From positions 248,001 to 312,000 of the forward strand of contig QFPN01000003.1 in the NCBI GenBank assembly GCA_003241695.1: 64,000 nt of DNA. Direction: 5' to 3'. The translations under genes and the position numbers were made by a program. Positions within the stretch are counted from its first letter, which is position 1. Each line of letters starts with the position of its first letter. Source of the stretch: Ancylobacter novellus. Lineage in GTDB: Bacteria > Pseudomonadota > Alphaproteobacteria > Rhizobiales > Methylopilaceae. Of this stretch, positions 49,216-57,207 are shown piece after piece. The notes under the pieces are model-generated. The model was not told the DNA's origin, did no database searches, and was given only the letters and a program-made list of their open reading frames with translations.

Positions 49216-50025
49216 ATGCACGACCCCGCCGACGACGCACGACTGCTCGACGAACTCGCGACGCTCTGCGTCGAGGCCGGGCGCGCGATCCTCGACGTCT
49301 ACGAAGGTCCTGCGATCGCGAGCCGCGCGAAGGACGACCGCAGCCCCGTCACCGACGCCGACGAGCGCGCCGAGGCGATCCTGATTTCGGGCCTCGCGCG
49401 GATCTTCCCCGAGGTGCCGGTCATCGCGGAGGAGTCCGCCTCGCGGGACGGCGTGCCCGCCGCCGCGCCGGAAACCTTCCTGCTGGTCGATCCGCTCGAC
49501 GGAACGCGCGAGTTCCTCGCCAAGAACGGCGAGTTCACGGTGAACGTCGGACTGGTGGACAAGGGCCGTCCGGTGCTCGGCTGCGTCTTCGCCCCGGCGC
49601 TCGGAGCGATCTGGATCGGCTCCGCCACGGTCGGCGCCAAGGTCGCGCGCGCCGCCATAAGGCAGGATCCCGCGCCGGACGCCTGGACGGAGATCTCGGT
49701 CCGCAAGGCGCCGGAGGCGGGATTGTGCGCGGTCGCGAGCCGCAGCCATTCGGACGCGACCACGGAAGAATTTCTGGCCAAGCTTTCGGTCGCGGAGCGC
49801 CGCTCGGCCGGCTCCTCGCTGAAGTTCTGCCTCGTGGCGGAAGGCGAGGCGGACGTCTATCCGCGCTTCGGCCCGACGATGGAGTGGGACACGGCCGCGG
49901 GTCACGCCGTGCTCGCCGCCGCGGGCGGCGCGGTGCTCAACCCGGACGGCTCAGAGTTCCGCTACGGCAAGTCGGAGACCGGCTTCAAGAACGGCGCCTT
50001 CGTGGCCTGGGGCGGCCGGGGCTGA
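49216..50025 (+). CDS. cysQ: 3'(2'),5'-bisphosphate nucleotidase CysQ
   Basis: A 269-residue inositol-monophosphatase-fold enzyme that removes the 3'-phosphate from PAP or PAPS, so sulfur assimilation by-products do not build up. Metal-binding motifs are SPVTDADERAE, VIAEESAS, LLVDPLDGTREFL and the late MEWDTAAGHAVLAAAGG. It is divergent from chpT and ends convergent to the YHS gene. Confidence 0.93.
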   Translation: MHDPADDARLLDELATLCVEAGRAILDVYEGPAIASRAKDDRSPVTDADERAEAILISGLARIFPEVPVIAEESASRDGVPAAAPETFLLVDPLDGTREFLAKNGEFTVNVGLVDKGRPVLGCVFAPALGAIWIGSATVGAKVARAAIRQDPAPDAWTEISVRKAPEAGLCAVASRSHSDATTEEFLAKLSVAERRSAGSSLKFCLVAEGEADVYPRFGPTMEWDTAAGHAVLAAAGGAVLNPDGSEFRYGKSETGFKNGAFVAWGGRG

Positions 50026-50070
50026 AACGCGGCCGGGCCGGCGCGCGAACCGCTCGTCGGCCCCCTCGCC

Positions 50071-50529
50071 TCAGTCCGCCAGTCCGGCCTCGATCTTAGG
50101 CCAGACCCGCCTTGCGGCCGCGATGTCGACATAGGCGTCGCGGCCTTCGGAGGAGCGGAACAGATAGAGTCCGTCGGGCTCGATCCGGAACAGCAGCGGA
50201 TGGCCGGCGATGGCCGCGCCCGAGACCACGGCGGCCGGATCGTAGCCGCCGAAGCGCGGCGCGTATGTTTCCGGCGACGACAGGAAAACGGCCCGGTTGG
50301 CCTCGTTCGCGAAGCGCCAGGCGGCTCCGCCCCACTCCGCCTCGACGTCGCGGCGTCCCGGAACCGCTCGGCCTTCCGTGAAGTAGGCCACCGGATCGAA
50401 ACCGTAGAGGGCGATGCCGGTCGACGGATCGGAAACGATCCTGTCGTTGAGGCCGGGCGTCGCTTTGGCGGGCGCGGCAAGGCACGCGATCCCGAGCGCC
50501 GCGAGAGCGGCCAGCTTGCCGAACGTCAT
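50071..50529 (-). CDS. secreted YHS-domain protein
   Basis: A 152-residue protein with a signal peptide (MTFGKLAALAALGIACLAAPAKA) and a YHS-type domain with ALYGFDPVAYFTEGRAVPG, WRFANEANRAVFLSSPETYAPRFGGY. YHS domains often bind metals or heme; here no cysteine pair is seen, so a ligand is uncertain. It is periplasmic by prediction. Its start faces the eipA-like gene, with 159 bases between. Confidence 0.8.
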   Translation of the reverse strand: MTFGKLAALAALGIACLAAPAKATPGLNDRIVSDPSTGIALYGFDPVAYFTEGRAVPGRRDVEAEWGGAAWRFANEANRAVFLSSPETYAPRFGGYDPAAVVSGAAIAGHPLLFRIEPDGLYLFRSSEGRDAYVDIAAARRVWPKIEAGLAD

Positions 50530-50688
50530 TCCGTCGCCCCCGACCGCCGGTTTTTCCGCGGTTCGCCCTGTCCGTTTCTCACTATCCCGGCCGCGTTCAC
50601 CTTCCGGTAAAGCCGATCGCTCAAATTTTCTGGACTTCGCGCGAATCGCCGCCATGGACGGCGCGCGCCTGTTTGGAAGGACGACGCG

Positions 50689-51324
50689 ATGATGTGGAAA
50701 TCCCTCGTCGCGGGCCTCGCGCTCGGCGCCGCCCTGGCGGCCCCCACGAGCGCCTCCGCGCAATATTCCGGCCCGCGCGCCTCGAACGCCGCCTATTCTC
50801 AGGACGACGCCTACGGTTCGCCCCGCAAGACCTACTCGTCGGGCGAAATCGTCGACCGCGGCCACCGCTTCTTCGGCTCCACGACCCGCGGCCTCGCCGG
50901 GGTGGTCGAGAAGGCCGTCTCGACCTGGGGCGAGCCCGACGCCTATATCCTCGGCGAAGAAGGCTCCGGCGCCTTCGTGGGCGGCCTGCGCTACGGCGAA
51001 GGCAAGCTCTTCACCCAGGGCGGCGCGCGCAGCGACGCGGGCGACATGCACGTCTACTGGCAGGGTCCCTCGCTCGGCTTCGACTTCGGCGGCGACGGCG
51101 CGCGGACCATGATCCTGGTCTACAACCTGACCTCGCCCGACATGCTGTTCTCCCGCTTCGCCGGCGTGAACGGCTCGGCCTATCTGGTCGGCGGCTTTGG
51201 CATGACGGCGCTGAAGGACTACAACGTCGTGCTGGTGCCGATCCGCACCGGCGTCGGCGCTCGGCTGGGCGTGAACGTCGGCTACCTGAAGTTCACGCGG
51301 AACTCGACCTGGAACCCGTTCTGA
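50689..51324 (+). CDS. eipA: DUF1134/EipA family envelope protein
   Basis: A 211-residue periplasmic protein with a signal peptide ending in SASA before QYSGPR. Residues 50-211 match DUF1134, the EipA family, a small beta-barrel periplasmic protein needed for envelope integrity in Brucella: GEIVDRGHRFFGSTTRGLAGVVEKAVSTWGEPDAYILGEEGSGAFVGGLRYGEG and HVYWQGPSLGFDFGGDGARTMILVYNL. In Brucella its gene is activated by CtrA. A degenerate TTCA-N7-GTAA sits about 85 bases upstream here. The start may be either of two adjacent ATG codons, 50689 or 50692. Confidence 0.88.
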   Translation: MMWKSLVAGLALGAALAAPTSASAQYSGPRASNAAYSQDDAYGSPRKTYSSGEIVDRGHRFFGSTTRGLAGVVEKAVSTWGEPDAYILGEEGSGAFVGGLRYGEGKLFTQGGARSDAGDMHVYWQGPSLGFDFGGDGARTMILVYNLTSPDMLFSRFAGVNGSAYLVGGFGMTALKDYNVVLVPIRTGVGARLGVNVGYLKFTRNSTWNPF

Positions 51325-51509
51325 CGTCGAGGCGCGAGGGCGCGCTCCTCAGGACCCGCCTGCGCTATCCGACGCCGGGGAGCGTCCCCGGCGTCTCATC
51401 CCGTTCTTGGCCCCGCGGGGCCGCTGTGCCATTCTGGCGCGAGCCGGTCCGCGACGGGGACGCCCGCGGGCCAGTCCAGTCTGGCGCGCAACGCGCCGAG
51501 CGAGCCTGA

Positions 51510-52340
51510 ATGGTCGAGCCGATCCTCTACGCCTCTCTGGGCGCGCTCGCCGCGACCCTGCTCGGCCTGCTCTTCCTGCCGTTCTTCTGGCGCCGGGCCG
51601 TGCGCCTCACCACCAGCCGCCTCGTGAACCGGCTTCCGGTTTCCGCCTCCGAGATCGTCGCGGCGCAGGATCGGCTGCGCGCCGAACTCGCCGTCGCGAT
51701 GCGCGAGACCGAACGCAAGGCCGAGAAAGCCGGACTCGAAGCGACCCGCGACCGCGTCGAGAGCGCGCGGGCCCGGGCGACCGAACTCGGCCATCTGGCG
51801 GAGATTTCGGACCTGCGCGCGCAGGTCTCGGCTCTCGAGGGCGAGGTCGCGCAGATGCGCGGAGAGCGCGACCGCTCGGGCGAGCAGGCGAGCGCCGCGG
51901 CGACGGCGCTTGCGCAGCTCCGCACCGCCGCCGATCAGGCTCAGAAGGATCTTCAGGCGGCCCGCCAGGACGCGGCGGCCGCGCGCTCCGCGACGGAGCA
52001 GGCCCGCATCGAAGCCGCCGAACGCGAGGCGGAGATCGAAGGCCTCCGTTCCAAGATCACGATGCTCGGCCTCGACGCGCGGGCCGCTTCGCCTTCGCTG
52101 CGCACGGGCGCAAGCCCGCAGATGCCTCACGTCGACCGTCCGCTCATCGCGGCGGCGCGGGGAGCGACGCTCGACGCCGCGGCGCTGGCCGCGCTCCGCA
52201 AGCGGCTCGACGACGTCGCGGACGAGATCGTCCGGGCGGCGGACGCCCCCCGGAGCGAGGCGAGATCCGAGGAGCCCGCGAAAACGGAGCCCCGCCGTTT
52301 CATGCCTCAGATCGCCGCGAGTTCCGGCGCGGGAGCGTAG
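51510..52340 (+). CDS. membrane-anchored coiled-coil protein of unknown function
   Basis: A 276-residue protein with one N-terminal transmembrane helix (PILYASLGALAATLLGLLFLPFFW) and a long cytoplasmic coiled coil of Ala/Glu/Arg/Gln at about residues 50-175. The C-terminal third is less ordered, with a short helical segment LAALRKRLDDVADEIVRAAD. I do not recognise the family. It is convergent with serA, 21 bases apart. Confidence 0.65.
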   Translation: MVEPILYASLGALAATLLGLLFLPFFWRRAVRLTTSRLVNRLPVSASEIVAAQDRLRAELAVAMRETERKAEKAGLEATRDRVESARARATELGHLAEISDLRAQVSALEGEVAQMRGERDRSGEQASAAATALAQLRTAADQAQKDLQAARQDAAAARSATEQARIEAAEREAEIEGLRSKITMLGLDARAASPSLRTGASPQMPHVDRPLIAAARGATLDAAALAALRKRLDDVADEIVRAADAPRSEARSEEPAKTEPRRFMPQIAASSGAGA

Positions 52341-52361
52341 ATCTCGACCCGAAGGCCCCGC

Positions 52362-53948
52362 TCAGAAGCGGAGCGCCCTCGCCTGCTTGACATGCTCGAG
52401 CGCCTCGACCTGGGCCACGACTTCGGGCGGGATCTCGCCGTCGATCTGGACCAGCGCGATCGCTTCTCCGCCCTCGGCCGCGCGGCCGAGGTTGAAGGTC
52501 GCGATGTTGACGCCCGCGGCGCCGAGCGTCTGTCCGAGCGCGCCGACGTAGCCCGGCTTGTCGGCGTTGGTGACGTAGAGCATCGAGGGCGCGAACGCCG
52601 CCTCGATCTCGATGCCCTTGATGTCGATGATGCGCGGCTTGCCGTCGGCGAACACCGTGCCCGCGACGTGGCGGGTGAAGCTGTCGGTCTCCACCGTCAG
52701 GCGGATGACGCTGTCATAGGTGCTCGCCTGTTCGCGCCGCACCTCTTCGATCGCGACCCCGCGCTCGCGCGCGATGACCGGGGCCGACACCATGTTGACG
52801 TCGGCGAGCAGCGGCCGGAGCAGGCCGGTGATGGCGGCGGAAGTCAGCGCCTTGGCGTTGAGCGAAGCGACCTCGCCCTCATATTCGATGCGGACCGACT
52901 TAAGCCCGGCTTCCGTGAGCTGGCCGGCGAACGAGCCCAGCCGCTCGGCGAGCGCCACGAAGGGCTTCAGCTTCGGCGCTTCTTCGGCCGTGATCGAGGG
53001 CGCGTTGATCGCGTTCGAGACCGCGCCGCGGATGAGATAGTCCGACATCTGCTCGGCGACCTGAAGCGCGACGTTCTCCTGCGCCTCCGTGGTGGCCGCG
53101 CCGAGATGCGGCGTGCAGACCACCGCGGGATGGCCGAACAGCGGATTGGTCTCGGCCGGCTCCTCGACGAACACGTCGAAGCCTGCGCCCGCGACATGGC
53201 CGGCGTCGAGCGCTTCGCGGAGCGCGATCTCGTCCACGAGGCCGCCGCGGGCGCAGTTGATGATGCGCACGCCCTTCTTCATCTTCGCGATCGCGGCCGC
53301 GTCGACGATGTTGCGGGTCTTGTCCGTCATCGGCACGTGCAGCGAGACGAAGTCGGCGCGCTCGAACAGCTCGTCGAGCTCCACCTTCTCGACGCCTAAC
53401 TCCAGCGCACGCTCGGCCGACAGGAACGGATCGTAGGCCGCCACGCGCATCTTCAGGCCGATGGCGCGATCGGCGACGATCGAGCCGATGTTGCCGCAGC
53501 CGATGAGGCCGAGCGTCTTGGCCGTGATCTCGACGCCCATGAAGCGGTTCTTCTCCCACTTGCCCGCCTGTGTGGAGGCGTCGGCCGCGGGGATCTCGCG
53601 GGCGACCGCGAACATCAGCGCGATGGCGTGCTCGGCGGTGGTGATTGAGTTGCCGAACGGCGTGTTCATCACGATCACGCCGCGGGCGGTCGCTGCGGCC
53701 ACGTCGACATTGTCGACGCCGATGCCGGCGCGGCCGATGACCTTGAGCCGCGTCGCGCGCTCCAGCACCTTGGGCGTGACCTTGGTGGCGGAGCGGATCG
53801 CGAGGCCGTCATAGTCGCCGATCGCGGCCGCTAACGCCTCCTTGTCCTTGCCGAGCTCCGGCCGGAAGTCGACGTCGACGCCGCGGCGCCTGAAAATGTC
53901 GACCGCGGCGGTAGACAGCTTGTCGGAGACGAGAACGCGGGGCGCCAT
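52362..53948 (-). CDS. serA: D-3-phosphoglycerate dehydrogenase
   Basis: SerA (528 residues, the long form) oxidises 3-phosphoglycerate with NAD+, the first step of serine synthesis. The Rossmann motif is LGLIGCGNIGSIVADRAIGLKM, the catalytic Arg is in NCARGGLVDE, the Glu in VFVEEPAETNPLF and the His in CTPHLGAAT. The intervening ASB domain (about 320-450) and a C-terminal ACT domain (LYVTNADKPGYVGALGQTLGAAGVNIATFNLGRA) are present, which suggests serine feedback. It is downstream of serC and sseB on the same strand. Confidence 0.95.
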   Translation of the reverse strand: MAPRVLVSDKLSTAAVDIFRRRGVDVDFRPELGKDKEALAAAIGDYDGLAIRSATKVTPKVLERATRLKVIGRAGIGVDNVDVAAATARGVIVMNTPFGNSITTAEHAIALMFAVAREIPAADASTQAGKWEKNRFMGVEITAKTLGLIGCGNIGSIVADRAIGLKMRVAAYDPFLSAERALELGVEKVELDELFERADFVSLHVPMTDKTRNIVDAAAIAKMKKGVRIINCARGGLVDEIALREALDAGHVAGAGFDVFVEEPAETNPLFGHPAVVCTPHLGAATTEAQENVALQVAEQMSDYLIRGAVSNAINAPSITAEEAPKLKPFVALAERLGSFAGQLTEAGLKSVRIEYEGEVASLNAKALTSAAITGLLRPLLADVNMVSAPVIARERGVAIEEVRREQASTYDSVIRLTVETDSFTRHVAGTVFADGKPRIIDIKGIEIEAAFAPSMLYVTNADKPGYVGALGQTLGAAGVNIATFNLGRAAEGGEAIALVQIDGEIPPEVVAQVEALEHVKQARALRF

Positions 53949-54031
53949 GAGAGGCTCTTTCCTGCTGGATGGCCGGGAAGCGCCATGCCGGGCGCCCGGA
54001 CCGCGAGGTCCGGCGCATGGCGCCTTGGAAA

Positions 54032-54778
54032 TCAGGGACGTCGATAGAAAGGCTGCGTGTCGCGCTCGAAATAGCCGTCGAGGGGCGAACCCGGCACCGA
54101 AACGAAGTCGATGACGTCGGACGCCTTGGCGACCTCGTCGAGCACCTCGCCGACATGGTCGAGCACGATGTCGAGGTCGCCGTCGCAGTCGATGCCGATC
54201 ACGAGCCGCTTCAGCCCGTCGGCGTCGGGGAACAAGGACTGCGCCATGTAGGCGGCCTTCACCTCGCGAAGTCCGCCGAAGAGCTTGGCGAGCGGCTTCA
54301 CCAGATGGGTCGGCATGGGCGAAGGCCTGCCGACGACCTGAGGCAGCGGCTGCTCTTCGTCGAAACCGTCCTCGGCGTCGAAGTCGTCGCTCTCGGCCGC
54401 CTTCTCGAAATCGCCCGCGAGCATGGCGGCGACGTCCGTCTCCATGATCTCGCGGCCATAATCGGAGCCGGGATTGAGCACGAAGTTCGCGCCCTCGATC
54501 TGTTCGAGGATCTGACGGAAGGTCTGGCGGACCGTCATCATCTTCTCGACGCCGAACATCGCCGCCACGCGGCTGTCGGCGGTGAAGATCGGCACGAAGG
54601 CGAGGTCCTCGGACATCACCTCGGGCACCTCGTAGCCGTCGCCCTTGCGGTCCTTGGACTGGACCAGCGCAAGCGTCAGTTCGGCGTCGAGCAGCGTCTC
54701 GAAGAAGGGAGCGCGCGCGGACGGATCTTCGGCTGCGCGCACGAGAGCGCGTTCGAGGTCGTTCTCGGGATTGAACAT
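54032..54778 (-). CDS. SseB family protein
   Basis: A 248-residue SseB-type protein. The N-terminal SseB domain shows MFNPENDLERALVRAAEDPSARAPFFETLLDAELTLALVQ, then FVPIFTADSRVAAMFG and VLNPGSDYGREI; the C-terminal half (about 150-248) has the LREVKAAYMAQSLFPDADGLKRLVIGIDCDGDLDIVLDHVGEV segment. In E. coli SseB raises serine sensitivity when overproduced; its role is not known. Its place between serC and serA, on the same strand, makes a link to serine metabolism plausible. The ATG at 54778 is the family-typical start. Confidence 0.85.
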   Translation of the reverse strand: MFNPENDLERALVRAAEDPSARAPFFETLLDAELTLALVQSKDRKGDGYEVPEVMSEDLAFVPIFTADSRVAAMFGVEKMMTVRQTFRQILEQIEGANFVLNPGSDYGREIMETDVAAMLAGDFEKAAESDDFDAEDGFDEEQPLPQVVGRPSPMPTHLVKPLAKLFGGLREVKAAYMAQSLFPDADGLKRLVIGIDCDGDLDIVLDHVGEVLDEVAKASDVIDFVSVPGSPLDGYFERDTQPFYRRP

Positions 54779-54859
54779 TGGCGTCGTCCGGGCTGAAGCG
54801 GAAATGCGTGGCGGAGGGCGGGACATGACGTCCGCCCTCCGACTTTCAACGCGTCGCGC

Positions 54860-56035
54860 TCAGGCCGCCTGCGCGAGGCTCTGCCGGGCCTCGGCGTAAG
54901 CCCAGTCGAGCCAGAGCGTCAGGGCCTCGACGTCCGAGGCTTCGACCGTCGCGCCGCACCAGATCCTGAGGCCGGCGGGCGCGTCGCGATAGGAGCCGAA
55001 GTCGAACGCGACGCCGAGCCCTTCGAGCCGGTCGACCAGCCCCTTGGCGAAAGCCGCCTGCTCGGCCGCGGGCAGCGCCGTGATCGCCGGATCGACGACC
55101 TTGAGGCAGACGCCCGTATTGGTGCGCGTCGCAGGGTCCACCGCCAGGAAGTCCAGCCACGGCGCGCTCGCGACGTAATCCTCGACGACCTTGGCGTTGC
55201 GGTCGGCGCGGGCGATCAGCCCCTTCAGGCCGCCGACCGACTTCCCCCACTTCAGCGCGTCGAGATAGTCCTCGACGGCGAGCATGGAGGGCGTGTTGAT
55301 GGTCTCGCCCTTGAACAGCGCCTCGTCGATCTTGCCGCCCTTCGTCATGCGGAAGAGCTTCGGGATCGGCCAGGTCGGGACGTAGGATTCAAGGCGTTCG
55401 ACCGCCCGCGGCCCCATGATCAGGATGCCGTGGGCCGCCTCGCCGCCCATGATCTTCTGCCAGGAGAAGGTCACGACATCGAGCTTGTCGTAAGGCAGGT
55501 CCATCGCGAAGGCGGCCGAGGTCGCGTCGCAGATGGTGAGGCCGGCGCGATCGTCCGGAATCCAGTCGCCGTTCGGAACGCGCACGCCGGCGGTCGTTCC
55601 GTTCCACGTGAACACGACGTCGTTGTCGAAGTCGACGGCCGAGAGGTCGGGCAGCTTGCCGAAGTCGGCGACGGTCGCCTTGGTCCCCGGCACCTTGAGC
55701 TGTTTCACGGCGTCCGTGACCCAGATCGCGCCGAAGCTTTCCCAGGCCAGCACCTCGACGCCGCGGGCGCCGAGCAGCGACCACATGGCCATCTCGACCG
55801 CGCCGGTGTCCGAGCCCGGAACGATCGCGATGCGATGCGTCGCCGGCACCTCGAGCACCTCACGGGTGAAGTCGATGGCTTCCTGAAGCTTGGATTTGCC
55901 GAGTTTCGACCGGTGGGAGCGGCCGAGGGCCGCGTCCTTCAGCGCTTCGAGCGACCAGCCGGGACGCTTCGAGCAGGGACCGGAAGAAAAATTGGGATTT
56001 GCCGGCCGCGTGGCCGGGCGAGCAGTCGTCGTCAT
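54860..56035 (-). CDS. serC: phosphoserine aminotransferase
   Basis: SerC (391 residues) converts 3-phosphohydroxypyruvate to phosphoserine with glutamate and PLP. The alphaproteobacterial type is seen in NPNFSSGPCSKRPGWSLEAL, the phosphate/PLP region VPGSDTGAVEMAMWSLLG, the Schiff-base lysine in TFSWQKIMGGEAAHG, and FDFGSYRDAPAGLRIWCGATVE near the end. It is the first gene of the serC-sseB-serA unit. GGATAGGAC gives its ribosome site, which sits at the base of a structured leader. Confidence 0.95.
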   Translation of the reverse strand: MTTTARPATRPANPNFSSGPCSKRPGWSLEALKDAALGRSHRSKLGKSKLQEAIDFTREVLEVPATHRIAIVPGSDTGAVEMAMWSLLGARGVEVLAWESFGAIWVTDAVKQLKVPGTKATVADFGKLPDLSAVDFDNDVVFTWNGTTAGVRVPNGDWIPDDRAGLTICDATSAAFAMDLPYDKLDVVTFSWQKIMGGEAAHGILIMGPRAVERLESYVPTWPIPKLFRMTKGGKIDEALFKGETINTPSMLAVEDYLDALKWGKSVGGLKGLIARADRNAKVVEDYVASAPWLDFLAVDPATRTNTGVCLKVVDPAITALPAAEQAAFAKGLVDRLEGLGVAFDFGSYRDAPAGLRIWCGATVEASDVEALTLWLDWAYAEARQSLAQAA

Positions 56036-56100
56036 GTCCTATCCACCCTCTCAGATGGTCGCCCCTCGGTGGGGAGGGGTGGCCCGACGAGGCGGATACG
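56036..56100 (-). ncRNA. serC leader with mutually exclusive stems (candidate serC RNA motif)
   Basis: Read on the minus strand, the leader can form CCCCTC/GAGGGG (56074-56079 with 56062-56067) around a short loop, or CCACCC/GGGTGG (56077-56082 with 56043-56048). The two pairings share bases, so only one can form. The second would bring the region next to the AGGAC ribosome site into a stem. A conserved serC RNA motif of presumed cis-regulatory role is known upstream of alphaproteobacterial serC; whether this is an instance needs a covariance search. Confidence 0.5.
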
Positions 56101-56234
56101 CCAAAGCGTCGCGCCCAGCAAGAGGGGATTTTCGGACGTCCGACGAAAAGCGAAGGATCATTCTTGCCCATCGACGCGCGAAGGCGGCGGCCCCAGAAGA
56201 GCCGCCGCCCGCGCATCAGCAGAAAATGCGTTTG

Positions 56235-57011
56235 TCAGTCCAGGAGATAGCGGAAGCCGACCCGAACCTCGTGGGCCTGAAGGTCCTTGAACTTGACCTT
56301 GCCGTCGCCCGCCGCCGCCGGAATCGTCTTGCTCTTCGCGTCTCCGAGATCGACGAAGCGGTAGTTCGCGTCGATCACCATGTTCGGGCTGACTTCAAAA
56401 CCGACGCCAGCCTGAAGGTTCCACGCGAAATTCCATTGCGCGTCGCCGTTGTAGCTTCCCGACACGCTCCCGCCGGCGGCCGGATAGTCGGTGTAGCGAA
56501 TGTCGCCCATCCGAACCCGCGCCGCGCCGACGCCGCCGCCGATGTACGGCGTGAAACCATGGCTGGTGAACAGATCCACGTAGCCGTTCCAGAAGACGCT
56601 CCAGGCGTCGATCTTGGTGCGGTTGTCGCTCTTTCGCCCGCCGCAGCCCCCGATGCAGTCGGTTTCGCCGTGGAACTTGGACTTGGTCTCGTAGTCGAGC
56701 GTGACGTCGGTGCGGATCCATTGATTGAATTTATAGCCCACACCGCCGCCGAATACGGCCGCGTCGCCGGATTTTTCATTCGACAGCTTGCCGATTCCGG
56801 CCGCGCGATAGGCGCTGTCGCTGAACGTCCCCTGCGACTTGCGGTAGTTCTTGTAGCCGACGTCGCCGCGGATGTACCAGGCGGAGCCGAACTCGACGGG
56901 AGCGACGGGCTCGAGCAGCGGCGGCTCCGGAAGATCGGCCGCGCGGCCCGCGACCGGCGCGAGCGCAAGTGCGAGCGCGCCGGCGAGCGCGTAGGTCGAA
57001 AGCTTGGCCAT
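56235..57011 (-). CDS. Omp25/Omp31-like outer membrane beta-barrel protein
   Basis: A 258-residue outer membrane protein. A signal peptide ends in AGRA, giving the mature start ADLPEPP common to Hyphomicrobiales Omp25-type proteins. Residues 45-258 form an eight-strand-like barrel with WYIRGDVGYKNYRKSQG, AAVFGGGVGYKFNQWIRTDVTLDYE, FTPYIGGGVGAARVRMGDI, VGFEVSPNMVIDANYRFVDLGDA, and a C-terminal strand HEVRVGFRYLLD. A cysteine pair in TDCIGGCGGRK is unusual in such a barrel loop. The ATG at 57011 gives the signal peptide; longer forms to 57191 would cross the CtrA box. CtrA control is likely. Confidence 0.85.
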   Translation of the reverse strand: MAKLSTYALAGALALALAPVAGRAADLPEPPLLEPVAPVEFGSAWYIRGDVGYKNYRKSQGTFSDSAYRAAGIGKLSNEKSGDAAVFGGGVGYKFNQWIRTDVTLDYETKSKFHGETDCIGGCGGRKSDNRTKIDAWSVFWNGYVDLFTSHGFTPYIGGGVGAARVRMGDIRYTDYPAAGGSVSGSYNGDAQWNFAWNLQAGVGFEVSPNMVIDANYRFVDLGDAKSKTIPAAAGDGKVKFKDLQAHEVRVGFRYLLD

Positions 57012-57097
57012 GTCGCCACGTTCCCCGGTGTTCAGGCGGCGCCATCGCCAAACGCGCCGCTCGTTCATGTCACGAACGGCACATTCGCATTCATTCC

Positions 57098-57114
57098 TTA
57101 ATGAGCGTTTAACC
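57098..57114. promoter_or_regulatory. full-consensus CtrA box upstream of the porin-like gene
   Basis: TTAA-TGAGCGT-TTAACC matches TTAA-N7-TTAAC at every fixed base, 86 bases upstream of the porin ATG. Further TTAA tetramers at 57115, 57122 and near 57141 make this the densest TTAA cluster of the window. In Brucella, CtrA controls outer membrane protein genes, which supports the reading. Confidence 0.75.
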
Positions 57115-57207
57115 TTAACTTTTAACCGAACGCCCTCGAACTTAACGTAAGACAAATTTCTTCGCCGAACCGCCTCCATGAGTTCGATCAAGACGAAGAA
57201 AGACGAG

